A stretch of DNA of 49,019 nt from an uncultured Hyphomicrobiales bacterium. Lineage in GTDB: Bacteria > Pseudomonadota > Alphaproteobacteria > Rhizobiales > Beijerinckiaceae. This document shows, one piece after another, positions 19,286-29,064 of the stretch (position 1 is its first letter; each line of letters starts with the position of its first letter). The notes below the pieces were generated by a model that did no database searches, was not told the DNA's origin, and was given only the letters and a program-made list of their open reading frames with translations. The translations under genes were made by a program, and so were the position numbers. The DNA is taken from positions 1 through 49,019 of the forward strand of contig CAIUDK010000159.1 of NCBI GenBank assembly GCA_903897875.1, in the 5' to 3' direction.

Positions 19286-20599
19286 TTGAGCGATACGCCA
19301 CAGCCAGCACGCATCGACTGGTCGCAGCGCACCATCGCAGCGGGCCAAGAGGTGATGGCTGGCAAACGCACAGGCTTGGCGAGCTTTCTGCCCTTCATTG
19401 GCCCCGCTGTCATCGCCTCCATCGCCTATATGGATCCCGGCAATTTTGCCACCAACATTGAAGCTGGCGCCAAATATGGCATGGGCCTGTTGTGGGTTGT
19501 GCTGTTGGCCAATCTCACCGCCATGTTGTTTCAAGCGTTGTCGGCAAAGCTGGGCATCGTGACCGGCAAAAGTCTGGCGCAAAATTGTCGCGAGCTCTGC
19601 CCCAAATCCGTTTCCATCAGCATGTGGGTGTTTGGCGAAATCGGCGCGATGGCGACCGATATGGCGGAATTTTTAGGTGCTGGTCTCGGCCTCAGCCTGC
19701 TCACTGGTTGGCCGATGATGATCTGTCTTGTGATCACAGGTCTTGTAACCTGGCTCATTCTGGCGCGCTTTAGCTCACGCTTTCGTCCGATGGAAATGCT
19801 GATTGGCATTTTTGTCGCCATTATCGGTGTGAGCTATTTGGCGGAATTGTTTTTAGCGCCACCTGTTTGGAGCGATGTGGCCAAGGGCATGTTCACGCCG
19901 CATCTGGATGGCCCCGATGCCGTGATGCTGACCGTTGGCATTATTGGTGCCACCGTCATGCCCCATGCGCTCTATTTGCATTCAAGCCTCATGCACAATC
20001 GTATTCCACTCAACTCAGCGCGTGATGCCAAACGCGTCATTGCTTTTTCGCATCGGGAAATTTTTATCGCTTTGGGTTTTGCTGGCTTTGTGAATATGGC
20101 GATGGTGATGATGTCGGCCACTGTGTTTCATCCGGGCCATTCAGGTGTCGCGGAAATTGAAACAGCCTACAAAACACTGACACCCTTACTGGGTGGCGCA
20201 GCCGCGCTGATTTTTTTGGTGTCGCTGATTGCCTCTGGCCTCTCCAGCTCCGTGGTGGGCACGATGGCTGGTCAATCAATCATGCAGGATTTTATCAAAG
20301 TGTCGCTGCCCATTTGGCTGCGTCGCTGCGTGACGATGGCACCAGCCTTTGTTGTGGCGGGCCTTGGTCTTGGCATCACACAATCGCTGGTGGCCTCGCA
20401 GGCCGTGCTTAGTCTTGTGCTGCCCGTGCCGATGATTTCGCTCGTCTGGCTCACGTCTCGTCGTGACGTGATGGGCGATTATGTCAACAGCCGCTTAGTG
20501 TTTTGGCTTTCAGTGCTAGCCACAACCATCGTGCTCAGCTTGAATTTTCTTCTGCTGGCACTGACGGCGGGCGTGCCTTTACCGGGGCTAGAACGCTAG
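19286..20599 (+). CDS. mntH: Nramp-family divalent metal (Mn2+/Fe2+) transporter
   Basis: The 437-residue product has eleven to twelve hydrophobic helices and the Nramp signatures: YMDPGNFATNIEAGAKYG in helix 1 (DPGN metal site) and TVMPHALYLHSSLMHNR in helix 6 (MPH motif). Such proteins import Mn2+, and less well Fe2+, with protons across the inner membrane, supporting oxidative-stress defence. The start is a TTG at 19286 with AAGGAG ten bases upstream; no ATG lies nearby in frame. An MntR-like palindrome in the promoter supports manganese as the substrate. It converges on lepA with two bases between the stops. Confidence 0.93.
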   Translation: MSDTPQPARIDWSQRTIAAGQEVMAGKRTGLASFLPFIGPAVIASIAYMDPGNFATNIEAGAKYGMGLLWVVLLANLTAMLFQALSAKLGIVTGKSLAQNCRELCPKSVSISMWVFGEIGAMATDMAEFLGAGLGLSLLTGWPMMICLVITGLVTWLILARFSSRFRPMEMLIGIFVAIIGVSYLAELFLAPPVWSDVAKGMFTPHLDGPDAVMLTVGIIGATVMPHALYLHSSLMHNRIPLNSARDAKRVIAFSHREIFIALGFAGFVNMAMVMMSATVFHPGHSGVAEIETAYKTLTPLLGGAAALIFLVSLIASGLSSSVVGTMAGQSIMQDFIKVSLPIWLRRCVTMAPAFVVAGLGLGITQSLVASQAVLSLVLPVPMISLVWLTSRRDVMGDYVNSRLVFWLSVLATTIVLSLNFLLLALTAGVPLPGLER

Positions 20600-20601
20600 C
20601 C

Positions 20602-22407
20602 TCAGCTATCCATTTTAAGAGCGGCAATAAACGCCTCTTGCGGAATTTCAACGCGACCAAACTGCCGCATTTTCTTTTTGCCCTCTTTCTGCTTTTCCAG
20701 CAGCTTGCGCTTACGCGACACGTCGCCGCCATAACATTTGGCGGTCACGTCTTTGCGCAGTGCGCGCACCGTTTCACGCGCAATGATCTTGCCACCAATC
20801 GCTGCTTGAATCGGAATTTGGAACATGTGAGGCGGAATCAAATCTTTCAATTTTTCCACCATCGCGCGGCCACGCATATCGGCGCGGCCACGATGCACAA
20901 GCATGGAGAGTGCATCGACAGGTTCAGCATTAACCAGCACCGACATTTTCACGAGATCGCCGGCGCGATAATCGGTGATGTTGTAATCGAAGCTCGCATA
21001 GCCTTTGGAAATCGACTTCAAACGATCATAGAAATCGAACACAACTTCGTTGAGCGGCAGATCATAGACAACCATCGCGCGCTTGCCGACATAGTTGAGA
21101 TCAATCTGCAAACCGCGACGATCCTGACAAAGTTTGAGCACTGAGCCCAGATATTCATCCGGCGTCAAAATGGTGGCGCGAATCCAAGGCTCTTGAATTT
21201 CGGCAATCTTCATCACATCAGGCATATCAGCCGGATTGTGCAATTCGATCACGTCGCCAGCCGACATGCCAATTTTGTAGACAACGCTTGGCGCGGTCGC
21301 GATGAGATCGAGATTAAACTCGCGCTGCAAACGCTCTTGAATAATTTCCAGATGCAGCAGACCCAAGAAGCCGCAACGGAAACCAAAACCAAGAGCGGCT
21401 GAACTTTCCATCTCATAAGAGAAGCTGGCATCGTTCAAACGCAAACGGCCCATGGCCGCGCGCAAATCATCAAACTGAGCCGCATCAACCGGGAACAGGC
21501 CGCAGAACACAACGGGCTGGGCAGGCTTAAAGCCAGCCAACACGTCCGTGCAGCTCTTGCGCTCGTCGGTGATGGTGTCACCAACGCGGGTATCGGCCAC
21601 TTGCTTGATCTGGGCGGTGATAAAGCCAATTTCGCCCGGACCCAATTGGGGCACATCGAGCATTTTGGGCTTAAACACGCCAATTTTGTCGATCTCATAA
21701 TGGGCATTCGTGCCAATCATTTTGATCTTCTGGCCCTTCTTCATTGAGCCATCAATGATGCGCACGAGAACCACAACGCCCAAATAGGCGTCGTACCAGC
21801 TATCGACCAGCAAAGCCTTCAACGGGGCTGACTCATCGCCCTTTGGCGGCGGCAGGCGCGTCACAATGGCTTCCAGCACCAAATCAATGCCGATGCCGGT
21901 CTTGGCGGAAATGGGCACAGCATTGGAGGCATCAAGGCCGATCACATCTTCGATCTGCTGCTTGATACGGTCTGGCTCGGCGGCGGGAAGGTCGATCTTG
22001 TTGAGGACGGGCACGATCTCATGGCCAGCATCCAGCGCATGGTACACATTGGCCAAGGTCTGGGCTTCGACGCCCTGTGAGGCATCCACCACCAACAGCG
22101 AGCCCTCGCAGGCGGCCAAGGACCGCGAGACTTCATAGGCAAAGTCGACGTGGCCGGGGGTGTCCATCAAATTCAGAATATAATCTTTGCCATCCTTGGC
22201 GCGATAATCGAGCCGGACGGTCTGGGCCTTGATCGTAATGCCACGCTCACGCTCAATATCCATTGAATCGAGCACTTGCTCGACCATGTCGCGCGCCGCC
22301 ACGGTTCCGGTCTGCTGAATGAGCCGATCCGCGAGGGTCGATTTGCCATGGTCGATATGGGCGACGATGGAAAAATTTCGGATGTTTTCGAAGGTATGGC
22401 TGGTCAT
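20602..22407 (-). CDS. lepA: Elongation factor 4 (LepA), ribosome-associated GTPase
   Basis: The 601-residue product is LepA/EF4, a translational GTPase related to EF-G that acts in back-translocation or initiation fidelity. The G1 motif (AHIDHGKST), G3 (DTPGH) and G4 (NKID) lie in the first 140 residues. The unique C-terminal domain includes [26 protein letters not shown]. The track ORF opens at 22476, but ATG 22407 ([21 protein letters not shown]) is the family start, so 23 residues are dropped. It probably has its own promoter in the roughly 90 bases after the small gene upstream. Confidence 0.97.
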   Translation of the reverse strand: MTSHTFENIRNFSIVAHIDHGKSTLADRLIQQTGTVAARDMVEQVLDSMDIERERGITIKAQTVRLDYRAKDGKDYILNLMDTPGHVDFAYEVSRSLAACEGSLLVVDASQGVEAQTLANVYHALDAGHEIVPVLNKIDLPAAEPDRIKQQIEDVIGLDASNAVPISAKTGIGIDLVLEAIVTRLPPPKGDESAPLKALLVDSWYDAYLGVVVLVRIIDGSMKKGQKIKMIGTNAHYEIDKIGVFKPKMLDVPQLGPGEIGFITAQIKQVADTRVGDTITDERKSCTDVLAGFKPAQPVVFCGLFPVDAAQFDDLRAAMGRLRLNDASFSYEMESSAALGFGFRCGFLGLLHLEIIQERLQREFNLDLIATAPSVVYKIGMSAGDVIELHNPADMPDVMKIAEIQEPWIRATILTPDEYLGSVLKLCQDRRGLQIDLNYVGKRAMVVYDLPLNEVVFDFYDRLKSISKGYASFDYNITDYRAGDLVKMSVLVNAEPVDALSMLVHRGRADMRGRAMVEKLKDLIPPHMFQIPIQAAIGGKIIARETVRALRKDVTAKCYGGDVSRKRKLLEKQKEGKKKMRQFGRVEIPQEAFIAALKMDS

Positions 22408-22497
22408 AGGTGGGGAATAGCAGGGGCTGGCCTTGGGGGAAAGGGGCAGACGCATAAACTGCCCCGAATCCTGCACTCCAAGGGTTCTTTTGGCCCC

Positions 22498-22740
22498 CTA
22501 TTCGAGGATGACAGAGGCCACGGCATCCTCGCCAGCGCTTTTGGTCAGCTCATCGGCCAGCGCCAGAGCACACAGATCAAGCTCACGCGCGGTGCGCTCC
22601 CAGCCAAAGTCATGGGCGACATCGAGCATCTGAAGAATCATGTGCAGCATATATTGGCCGCACTGGCCCTGCGTGGTGATGGGCTCGGCGGCAAGCGCTT
22701 TAGGCGCGATGATGGGCGTGTTCAAATTGATATTTGTCAT
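22498..22740 (-). CDS. Small unknown protein, 80 residues
   Basis: I do not recognise this product. It starts MTNINLNTPIIAPKALAAEP and continues with GQYMLHMILQMLDVAHDFGWERTARELDLCALALADELTK, likely two amphipathic helices; it has no signal peptide or membrane helix. ATG 22740 is chosen over the track's TTG 22776 because AGGAG lies eight bases upstream. That ribosome site is in the loop of a perfect 9-bp hairpin whose 3' arm runs into the start codon (see next feature). It lies between hrcA and lepA on the same strand and may be cotranscribed with hrcA. Confidence 0.65.
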   Translation of the reverse strand: MTNINLNTPIIAPKALAAEPITTQGQCGQYMLHMILQMLDVAHDFGWERTARELDLCALALADELTKSAGEDAVASVILE

Positions 22741-22762
22741 GTGCGCATCTCCTATGCGCACA
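22740..22762 (-). promoter_or_regulatory. Hairpin enclosing the ribosome-binding site of the 80-residue gene
   Basis: On the reverse strand TGTGCGCAT-AGGAG-ATGCGCACA is a perfect 9-bp stem with AGGAG as the loop. The last stem base is the A of the start codon. Folding would keep the ribosome site exposed but block the start region. Confidence 0.5.
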
Positions 22763-22844
22763 TTGAAGTCTGCCAACCATGCGTGGACAACCTAGGCAAA
22801 ATAGGGAGCGTATGTCGGGGAACTTTTAGTTACAGACCTTTTGA

Positions 22845-23960
22845 TTACAGGCCCGGCAGCAAACGTCCAAACAGCTTTGCGGTGTAATCCACCATCGGCA
22901 CGATGCGCGCATAATTCAAACGCGTGGGGCCAATGACACCCACAACGCCGACAATTTTTTGCGAGCTGTCTCGGAACGGTGCTGCAATCATGGATGAGCC
23001 CGACAGCGAGAACAATTTATTTTCCGAGCCAATAAAAATACGAACACCTTCGCCTTGTTCAGCGCGTGACAAAAGATCGACCACATCCTTCTTGGTTTCC
23101 AAATCTGAAAACAACAGACGGATGCGTTCCAGATCTTCCAACGCCGTCAAATCTTCCAATAGATTGGCCTGTCCGCGCACAATCAATTGCGGCCCTTCAC
23201 CCGTCAGCCCCGCCCATGAGGCAAGGCCCGCATCGACAAGACGCGAGGTGAGTTCATTCAATTCTGCCTGTGTGGTTTTGCGCGCATGCTCAATATCACG
23301 ACGCACATCTTCCAATGTATGGCCGCGGATGCGTGAGTTGAGATAATTACCAGCTTCGACCAAAGCGGAGGCGGGGAGATCGCGCGGAATTTGCAAAACA
23401 CGATTTTCAATCGAACCATCTTCGGCCACCAACACAGCCAAAGCGCGCTCAGCTTCCAAGCGCACAAATTCAATTTGCTTGAGGCGTGCATTTTCTTTGG
23501 AGGTGAGCACAACGGCGGCGCCACGCGACAGGCCCGACAAAAGATTGGAGGCCTCCGTCAGCACAGTTTCCATCGTGCGGTCATGCGATGTGGCTCTGAC
23601 CTGCGCATCAATCTTACTGCGCTCATCATCAGGCAGATCGCCGATTTCCAACAAAGCATCGACGAAAAAGCGCAGCCCCAATTCGGTGGGCAGACGGCCA
23701 GCACTGGTGTGGGGCGCATAGACGAGGCCCAATTCCTCAAGATCTTGCATCACATTGCGCACAGAGGCGGGCGAGAGCGTCATGGGGAGTAGGCGCGCCA
23801 AATGGCGCGAGCCAACCGGATCGCCGGTGGCTAGATAAGAATCAACGATATGTTTGAAAATTTCCCGCGACCGCTCGTTCAGCGCACTCAAAGCGCTTCG
23901 GTTCAGGGATAAATTTTCCAAGGGCGATTTTTTTAGGCCCGGATCATGTGAGGCAACCAT
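22845..23960 (-). CDS. hrcA: Heat-inducible transcription repressor HrcA
   Basis: The 371-residue product matches HrcA, which represses chaperone operons at CIRCE sites and needs GroEL for folding. The N-terminal winged helix includes [31 protein letters not shown] and the recognition region [39 protein letters not shown]. The C-terminal domain ends with the family's [34 protein letters not shown] 23960 has GAGG almost touching it, so the start may lie slightly downstream. Neither grpE nor dnaK is adjacent, and no CIRCE element (TTAGCACTC-N9-GAGTGCTAA) is present in its promoter region, so autoregulation is not evident. Confidence 0.95.
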   Translation of the reverse strand: MVASHDPGLKKSPLENLSLNRSALSALNERSREIFKHIVDSYLATGDPVGSRHLARLLPMTLSPASVRNVMQDLEELGLVYAPHTSAGRLPTELGLRFFVDALLEIGDLPDDERSKIDAQVRATSHDRTMETVLTEASNLLSGLSRGAAVVLTSKENARLKQIEFVRLEAERALAVLVAEDGSIENRVLQIPRDLPASALVEAGNYLNSRIRGHTLEDVRRDIEHARKTTQAELNELTSRLVDAGLASWAGLTGEGPQLIVRGQANLLEDLTALEDLERIRLLFSDLETKKDVVDLLSRAEQGEGVRIFIGSENKLFSLSGSSMIAAPFRDSSQKIVGVVGVIGPTRLNYARIVPMVDYTAKLFGRLLPGL

Positions 23961-24025
23961 GCCTCAAGGATGGGGGGTGACGCGGCACAAAGCAAGCCCG
24001 TCACCCTATAGTTTGGAACCCGAAG

Positions 24026-24616
24026 CTAAAACCAAGGCACATAAGCAGCTATGCCGCGCCCCACATTGGCCATTTCATCGCTGATGGCGGCAACCATGGG
24101 AAAGCGTTTGGCCTTGGGGCGAAAATCATGCGGTCCATAGCCCTGAGCCAAGGGAATGTCCGCAGGTGGAACAATCGCATCGGCCCGTGCCACAGTTTGC
24201 GGCAAGGTTTGGGGCAAGAGGGGTGCGGCTGGTTGTGAGGCCACGATGATGGTTTCAGGCAATGGGGCCAGAGGTGCTAAGCGCGCCACAGACTGTGGCT
24301 TTGCGGGCGAGCGCACGGCTGCAATTGCCTTAGGCGTGGGCTTCACAACGGGCACTGGTGCAAGCTGGGGCTCGAGGTCGCGCAAAGGAGCGACGTGTGA
24401 CAAAGCGTCGGCGGCAAGCTCAGCGTGACGCAACTCAGTATCAGGCGACACTTGTGCTGGTACGGGGATAACAATTGCTTGAGACGTCTGCGCAACAGGC
24501 TTTTGATCCACGACGCGCGTGAGCACCACCTGCGTCAGCGCAATGGTGATGACGCCAAACACGATGGTCTCCCACATATGATGATGGATGATCCGGGTCT
24601 TGGGCGCCGCGTCCAT
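24026..24616 (-). CDS. Unknown Pro/Ala-rich membrane-anchored protein
   Basis: This 196-residue product has no family I recognise. A single N-terminal membrane helix (about residues 15-33, MWETIVFGVITIALTQVVLTRVV) is followed by a long low-complexity Pro/Ala/Val stretch (about 45-150) that should span the periplasm, and a short C-terminal part with FPMVAAISDEMANVGRGIAAYVPWF. A His-rich patch (IIHHHMW) precedes the helix. The start codon ATG at 24616 has AAAGGAG six bases upstream, and that site is paired in a long hairpin. It lies downstream of transaldolase and upstream of hrcA, all on one strand. Confidence 0.65.
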   Translation of the reverse strand: MDAAPKTRIIHHHMWETIVFGVITIALTQVVLTRVVDQKPVAQTSQAIVIPVPAQVSPDTELRHAELAADALSHVAPLRDLEPQLAPVPVVKPTPKAIAAVRSPAKPQSVARLAPLAPLPETIIVASQPAAPLLPQTLPQTVARADAIVPPADIPLAQGYGPHDFRPKAKRFPMVAAISDEMANVGRGIAAYVPWF

Positions 24617-24624
24617 GAATAGCT

Positions 24625-24660
24625 CCTTTGCGTCTCTCCAAAATGGGAGAAACGCAAAGG
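24625..24660 (-). promoter_or_regulatory. 15-bp hairpin sequestering a Shine-Dalgarno sequence
   Basis: On the reverse strand CCTTTGCGTTTCTCC pairs with GGAGAGACGCAAAGG around a six-base CATTTT loop. The 3' arm ends in the AAAGG of the ribosome site AAAGGAG of the 24026-24616 gene. With one U-G pair the stem is otherwise perfect. No T-run follows, so it is not a typical terminator for transaldolase. Confidence 0.6.
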
Positions 24661-24735
24661 TGAGCTAACTTCACGGCAACAATGTGTCGTCTTGACCACT
24701 TTGGCCAAAAACTTTGCCGTTAACGCTCGAGGCCG

Positions 24736-25683
24736 TTAGCCTTCAAGACGATGCGAGACGAGCTCACGCAAAGCGCGCAAGTCTTTCGTGAACATGCGAA
24801 TGCCTTCAGACAATTTCTCGGTCGCCATCGCATCTTCATTCATCAAGAAGCGGAACGTCTTTTCATCCAAATTCATGCGCGCTGGCACATCGCGTGTGTC
24901 AGACGGCGAGAGACGACGCGTGAGCGTGCCCTCATCCTTGGCCAATTGCTCCAGCAATTGTGGAGAAATGGTGAGACGATCACAGCCAGCCAAAGCTTCG
25001 ATTTCGCCCAAATTGCGGAACGAGGCCCCCATCACAACCGTGTCGATGCCGTGTGCTTTGTAATAGCGATAGATTTGATGCACCGACAACACGCCAGGAT
25101 CCGTCTCAGCCGTATAGGACTTGCCTTCATTCTTGACGTACCAATCAAGAATACGACCCACAAATGGCGAAATCAGATAAGCGCCCGCATCTGCGCAAGC
25201 TGCAGCTTGGGCCAGCGAGAACAGCAAAGTCATATTGCAGTCGATCTTATCTTTTTTCAAAATCTCGGCGGCACGAATACCTTCCCACGTCGCTGCCAAT
25301 TTGATGAGGACGCGACCACGCGGCACACCACGCGATTCATAATCAGCAATCAGCGCGCGGCCCTTGTTGACCATGGCGTCAACATCGAATGACAGATCAG
25401 CATCCACTTCCGTCGACACACGACCGGGTACGATCTTGGCCAACTCAGCACCAAAATTCACCGCCAAACGATCTGTGACTTGGCTGGTGACACGATGATG
25501 GCTCAGGCCCCATTCAATCGCTTCATCAACGATATGCGCATAGGCAGGCATTTGCGCGGCTTTGAGAATCAAAGTGGGATTGGTGGTGCAATCGGTCGGC
25601 TTGAAGACGCCGATGGATTCCATGTCGCCAGTATCGGCAACGATGGTGGTCATGGATTTTAACTGTTCAAGCTTCGATGCCAT
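24736..25683 (-). CDS. tal: Transaldolase
   Basis: The 315-residue product is a TalB-type transaldolase of the pentose phosphate pathway, moving a dihydroxyacetone unit from sedoheptulose-7-phosphate to glyceraldehyde-3-phosphate. Signatures are [18 protein letters not shown] near the N-terminus, [11 protein letters not shown], and the Schiff-base lysine segment [13 protein letters not shown] near residue 130; [30 protein letters not shown] follows. The track opens at 25704, but ATG 25683 ([19 protein letters not shown]) is the usual start. It follows the LysR gene by about 60 bases on the same strand. Family assignment is secure. Confidence 0.95.
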   Translation of the reverse strand: MASKLEQLKSMTTIVADTGDMESIGVFKPTDCTTNPTLILKAAQMPAYAHIVDEAIEWGLSHHRVTSQVTDRLAVNFGAELAKIVPGRVSTEVDADLSFDVDAMVNKGRALIADYESRGVPRGRVLIKLAATWEGIRAAEILKKDKIDCNMTLLFSLAQAAACADAGAYLISPFVGRILDWYVKNEGKSYTAETDPGVLSVHQIYRYYKAHGIDTVVMGASFRNLGEIEALAGCDRLTISPQLLEQLAKDEGTLTRRLSPSDTRDVPARMNLDEKTFRFLMNEDAMATEKLSEGIRMFTKDLRALRELVSHRLEG

Positions 25684-25743
25684 TTGTTCTGTTCCTTGAC
25701 CCAACGGGGCCGTTTTACAAAAATCGTCTCAAGCCAATGCACT

Positions 25744-26661
25744 TCAAGCAAATTCTTGCCGATGATCGGCGACTTCTTTTGCGATGAAATCGACCACGGT
25801 TTTCACGCGCAGCATGTCACGCAAATCAGCATGCGTCACGATCCAATAGGCGCGCTTAAAGCTAAGGTCGGGCAAAACCATCTGCAAAGCCTCATCATGT
25901 CGCGCATGATAATCATGCAAAATGCCAATGCCGGCGCCCGTGCGCACCGCCTCGTTCTGCCCCAAAGCGCTGGCACATTCCAGACGCCGGAAGCTTGGCC
26001 CAAAGATTTCGGGCACAAAATTCAGCGCGCTCGAAAACAACAGATCCTGCACATAGGTGACAAGGGGATGGCTGGAAAGGTCCTCAATCGTTTTGGGCTC
26101 CCCATGCTTGGCGACATAAGAGCGGGCGGCGTAAAAATGCAGGCTGTAATCGGTCAGCTTGCGCACATAGAGGCGGCCGCTGTCTGGCTCATCAATGGTA
26201 ATGGCAATATCGGCCTCGCGCTTGGAGAGCGAAAACGTGCGCGGCACTGGCACCAGCTGAATGGTGAGGCCGGGGTGACGCGCCACCAATTTGCCAAGCC
26301 GGGCACTTAAAAACATCGTACCAAAGCCATCAGGCGTGCCAATGCGCACGGTGCCTGCAATTTCAGGCGCATGGCTGCCAAGATCGGCCTGAATCTTCAA
26401 AATTTCAGCCTCAACCCGCTCGGCCACGCTCAAAAACTGCTCGCCAGCCGGGGTCAAAAGGCAGCCATGGGTGCGCCGATCGAACAAGCGCGCGCCCAAT
26501 GCGGTCTCCAAAGCCGTGATTTTCCGGCTGACCGTGGCGTGATCGACCCGCAATTGGCGCGCAGCGGCCAGAAACTGGCCAGCCCGAGCCACACTCAGAA
26601 AAATCCGAGCATTGTCCCAATCCATTGCGGACTGGCCTGCCATCAACGCTCGATTTGCCAT
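25744..26661 (-). CDS. LysR-family transcriptional regulator
   Basis: The product (305 residues from ATG 26661) has an N-terminal LysR helix-turn-helix: MDWDNARIFLSVARAGQFLAAARQLRVDHATVSRKITALE, followed by LGARLFDRRTHGCLLTPAGEQFL. A substrate-binding domain follows, with MFLSARLGKLVARHPGLTIQLVPV. It resembles the branch whose members start MDWD..RIFL, so ATG 26625 is also plausible; 26643 is a third choice. It is divergent from mmsA across about 108 bases, the usual layout for a LysR regulator and its target, so control of mmsA is a reasonable inference. The effector is unknown. Confidence 0.88.
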   Translation of the reverse strand: MANRALMAGQSAMDWDNARIFLSVARAGQFLAAARQLRVDHATVSRKITALETALGARLFDRRTHGCLLTPAGEQFLSVAERVEAEILKIQADLGSHAPEIAGTVRIGTPDGFGTMFLSARLGKLVARHPGLTIQLVPVPRTFSLSKREADIAITIDEPDSGRLYVRKLTDYSLHFYAARSYVAKHGEPKTIEDLSSHPLVTYVQDLLFSSALNFVPEIFGPSFRRLECASALGQNEAVRTGAGIGILHDYHARHDEALQMVLPDLSFKRAYWIVTHADLRDMLRVKTVVDFIAKEVADHRQEFA

Positions 26662-26769
26662 GTTCCCAGACCTGCATTTATGCACAATGGATGCGAGATA
26701 ATTGATCTTGATGTGAAAAAAAGCAAACCTAAAATAAGCCCAAGATTATAATTTTGGGAGAGACGGCAC

Positions 26770-28266
26770 ATGCGCGAGCTTCATCATTTTATCGGCGGCA
26801 AGAAGGTCATGGGCACATCGGGGCGCTTTGCTGACGCCTATCAGCCAATGACCGGCGAAATCATCTCCCAAGTGCCGCTGGCCAACAGCGCCGAAGTGCG
26901 CGCTGCCGTTCTCAACGCCAAGGCCGCTCAGCCCGCATGGGCCGCCGTGAACCCACAGCGCCGCGCGCGTGTGATGATGAAATTTCTCGAATTGATGACG
27001 CGCGAGAACGAAGCGCTGGCTGAATTGCTAGCGCGTGAACATGGCAAGACGATTGCCGATGCCAAGGGCGACATTCAGCGCGGCGTTGAAGTGGTGGAAT
27101 TTGCCGCTGGCATTCCGCATTTGATGAAGGGCGAATTCACCGACGGCGCTGGCCCCGGCATTGATATTTATTCGATGCGCCAAGCGCTGGGCGTTGTGGC
27201 TGGTATTACACCGTTCAATTTTCCAGCCATGATCCCGATGTGGAAATTTGCGCCAGCGATTGCGTGCGGCAATGCCTTTATCTTGAAGCCATCCGAGCGC
27301 GATCCCGGCGTGCCATTGCGTCTGGCTGAATTGATGATCGAAGCCGGTCTGCCCGCTGGCATTCTCAACGTCGTCAACGGCGATAAGGAATCAGTCGATG
27401 CGCTGCTGGATGATCCAGACATTGCAGCCATTGGATTTGTGGGCTCCACACCGATTGCGCAATATATTTATGGACGCGCAGCTGCCACGGGCAAACGCGT
27501 GCAATGTTTTGGCGGCGCTAAAAACCATATGGTGATTATGCCAGACGCCGATATGAAACAGGCCGTCGATGGTTTGATGGGCGCTGGCTACGGTTCTGCC
27601 GGCGAGCGCTGCATGGCGATCTCTGTTGCAGTCCCTGTAGGCGAGGGCACTGCAGAAGAACTCATGCGCCATCTCATTCCGCGTGTTGAATCCCTCAAGA
27701 TTGGACCGTCCACCGATTCATCGGCTGACTTTGGTCCCCTTGTGACGGGCGCGCATCTGCAAAAGGTGCGGGACTATGTTGATATTGGCGTGACAGAAGG
27801 CGCCAAGCTTTGTGTCGATGGTCGCGGTTTCAAAATGCAGGGCTATGAGAACGGCTTTTATCTTGGCGGATGTTTGTTCGATCACGTGACCAAAGACATG
27901 CGCATCTACAAAGAAGAAATCTTTGGACCTGTGCTCTCAGTCGTGCGTGCGCAAAATTACGAAGAAGCGCTGGCTCTTTGCAATGATCATGAATATGGCA
28001 ATGGCGTTGCGATCTATACGCGCGATGGTGATGCTGCGCGTGATTTCACATCACGCGTGCAAGTCGGCATGGTCGGCGTGAATGTGCCAATCCCCGTGCC
28101 GCTCGCCTATCATGGTTTTGGTGGCTGGAAGAAATCCATCTTCGGCGATCTCAATCAGCACGGACCAGATTCAATCCGCTTCTACACCAAAACAAAAACA
28201 GTCACCTCGCGCTGGTCGAGCGGCATCAAGGACGGTGCGAGCTTTATCATGCCAACGATGGGGTGA
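26770..28266 (+). CDS. mmsA: CoA-acylating methylmalonate-semialdehyde dehydrogenase
   Basis: The 498-residue product is an aldehyde dehydrogenase of the MmsA/IolA type, converting (methyl)malonate semialdehyde to propionyl- or acetyl-CoA in valine, thymine and inositol breakdown. It starts MRELHHFIGGKKVMGTSG. The cofactor-binding segment is GITPFNFPAMIPMWKFAPAIACGN near residue 145, with GFVGSTPIAQYIY near 222. FGGAKNHMVIMPDAD and the catalytic cysteine in GSAGERCMAISVAV (near residue 283) are typical of MmsA rather than NAD-only aldehyde dehydrogenases. GGGAGAGAC precedes the ATG. No other valine-catabolism gene (mmsB, bkd) is in the window. Confidence 0.93.
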   Translation: MRELHHFIGGKKVMGTSGRFADAYQPMTGEIISQVPLANSAEVRAAVLNAKAAQPAWAAVNPQRRARVMMKFLELMTRENEALAELLAREHGKTIADAKGDIQRGVEVVEFAAGIPHLMKGEFTDGAGPGIDIYSMRQALGVVAGITPFNFPAMIPMWKFAPAIACGNAFILKPSERDPGVPLRLAELMIEAGLPAGILNVVNGDKESVDALLDDPDIAAIGFVGSTPIAQYIYGRAAATGKRVQCFGGAKNHMVIMPDADMKQAVDGLMGAGYGSAGERCMAISVAVPVGEGTAEELMRHLIPRVESLKIGPSTDSSADFGPLVTGAHLQKVRDYVDIGVTEGAKLCVDGRGFKMQGYENGFYLGGCLFDHVTKDMRIYKEEIFGPVLSVVRAQNYEEALALCNDHEYGNGVAIYTRDGDAARDFTSRVQVGMVGVNVPIPVPLAYHGFGGWKKSIFGDLNQHGPDSIRFYTKTKTVTSRWSSGIKDGASFIMPTMG

Positions 28267-28276
28267 TTTGGTACAC

Positions 28277-28317
28277 TGTCATCCCGGACAAGCGCAGCGC
28301 AGATCCGGGATCCAGAA
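28277..28317 (-). repeat. Dispersed palindromic repeat, copy 2
   Basis: TGTCATCCCGGACAAGCGCA...GGGATCCAGAA is the reverse complement of the copy at 18043-18084, with one base missing. It lies ten bases after the mmsA stop and could also act as a transcript-end hairpin. Confidence 0.8.
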
Positions 28318-28365
28318 GCCAAGGGCAACTGTGCTTCGTTGCGACTAATCGGAAAGTTCGAGCCA

Positions 28366-28395
28366 CTCTGGATCCCGGCTCAAGGCCGGGACGAC
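28366..28395 (+). repeat. Dispersed palindromic repeat, diverged copy 3
   Basis: CTCTGGATCCCGGCTCAAGG...GGGACGACA shares the ends of copies 1 and 2 but has a shorter centre. It is inverted relative to copy 2, 48 bases away, and folds through CCCGGCTC/GGCCGGG. It lies just before the 3' end of ureG. Confidence 0.7.
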
Positions 28396-28422
28396 AATTC
28401 TGGCTACGCCGTTGGCTGTAGA

Positions 28423-29064
28423 TCAGCCTCGCACCAAGCCACCCTTTTCTTCGATGAATGCAATGATGCGATCAACGCCCTCACCGGTTTTCATATTGGA
28501 GAAAACGAAGGGGCGCTGATTGCGCTGCACTTTGGTATCAGCCTCCATCACCTCTAATGACGCGCCCACATGGGGCGCCAAATCAATCTTATTGATGATG
28601 AGCAAATCTGAACGCGTAATGCCAGGCCCGCCCTTGCGTGGAATTTTTTCGCCTCCCGACACATCGATGACATAGAGCGTAATATCAGCGAGTTCTGGCG
28701 AAAATGTTGCAGCCAGATTGTCGCCACCCGATTCAATCAAAATCAAATCGAGCTTTGGAAAGCGCTGGCGCATATCTTCCACGGCGGCCAAATTGATAGA
28801 CGCATCTTCGCGGATAGCCGTGTGAGGACAACCACCAGTCTCCACGCCCATGATGCGCTCGGCAGGTAGTGCGCCAGCCACTGTCAGCAGACGCGCATCT
28901 TCCTTGGTGTAGATATCATTGGTGATGGCAGCGATGTCATAGACATCACGTAGGCGTTTGCACAATTGCTCCATCAGCGCTGTTTTGCCTGAGCCCACCG
29001 GTCCGCCGACGCCCACACGCAAAGGGCCATGTTTAGATGATGATGTTTGTGATGATGATGTCAT
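28423..29064 (-). CDS. ureG: Urease accessory GTPase UreG
   Basis: The 213-residue product is UreG, the GTPase that delivers Ni2+ during urease activation. The P-loop is [19 protein letters not shown], the metal-linked CPH motif lies in [18 protein letters not shown], and [15 protein letters not shown] and [11 protein letters not shown] follow. It is last in ureE-ureF-ureG; its ATG overlaps the ureF stop by four bases, so translation is coupled. Length is normal. Confidence 0.97.
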   Translation of the reverse strand: MTSSSQTSSSKHGPLRVGVGGPVGSGKTALMEQLCKRLRDVYDIAAITNDIYTKEDARLLTVAGALPAERIMGVETGGCPHTAIREDASINLAAVEDMRQRFPKLDLILIESGGDNLAATFSPELADITLYVIDVSGGEKIPRKGGPGITRSDLLIINKIDLAPHVGASLEVMEADTKVQRNQRPFVFSNMKTGEGVDRIIAFIEEKGGLVRG

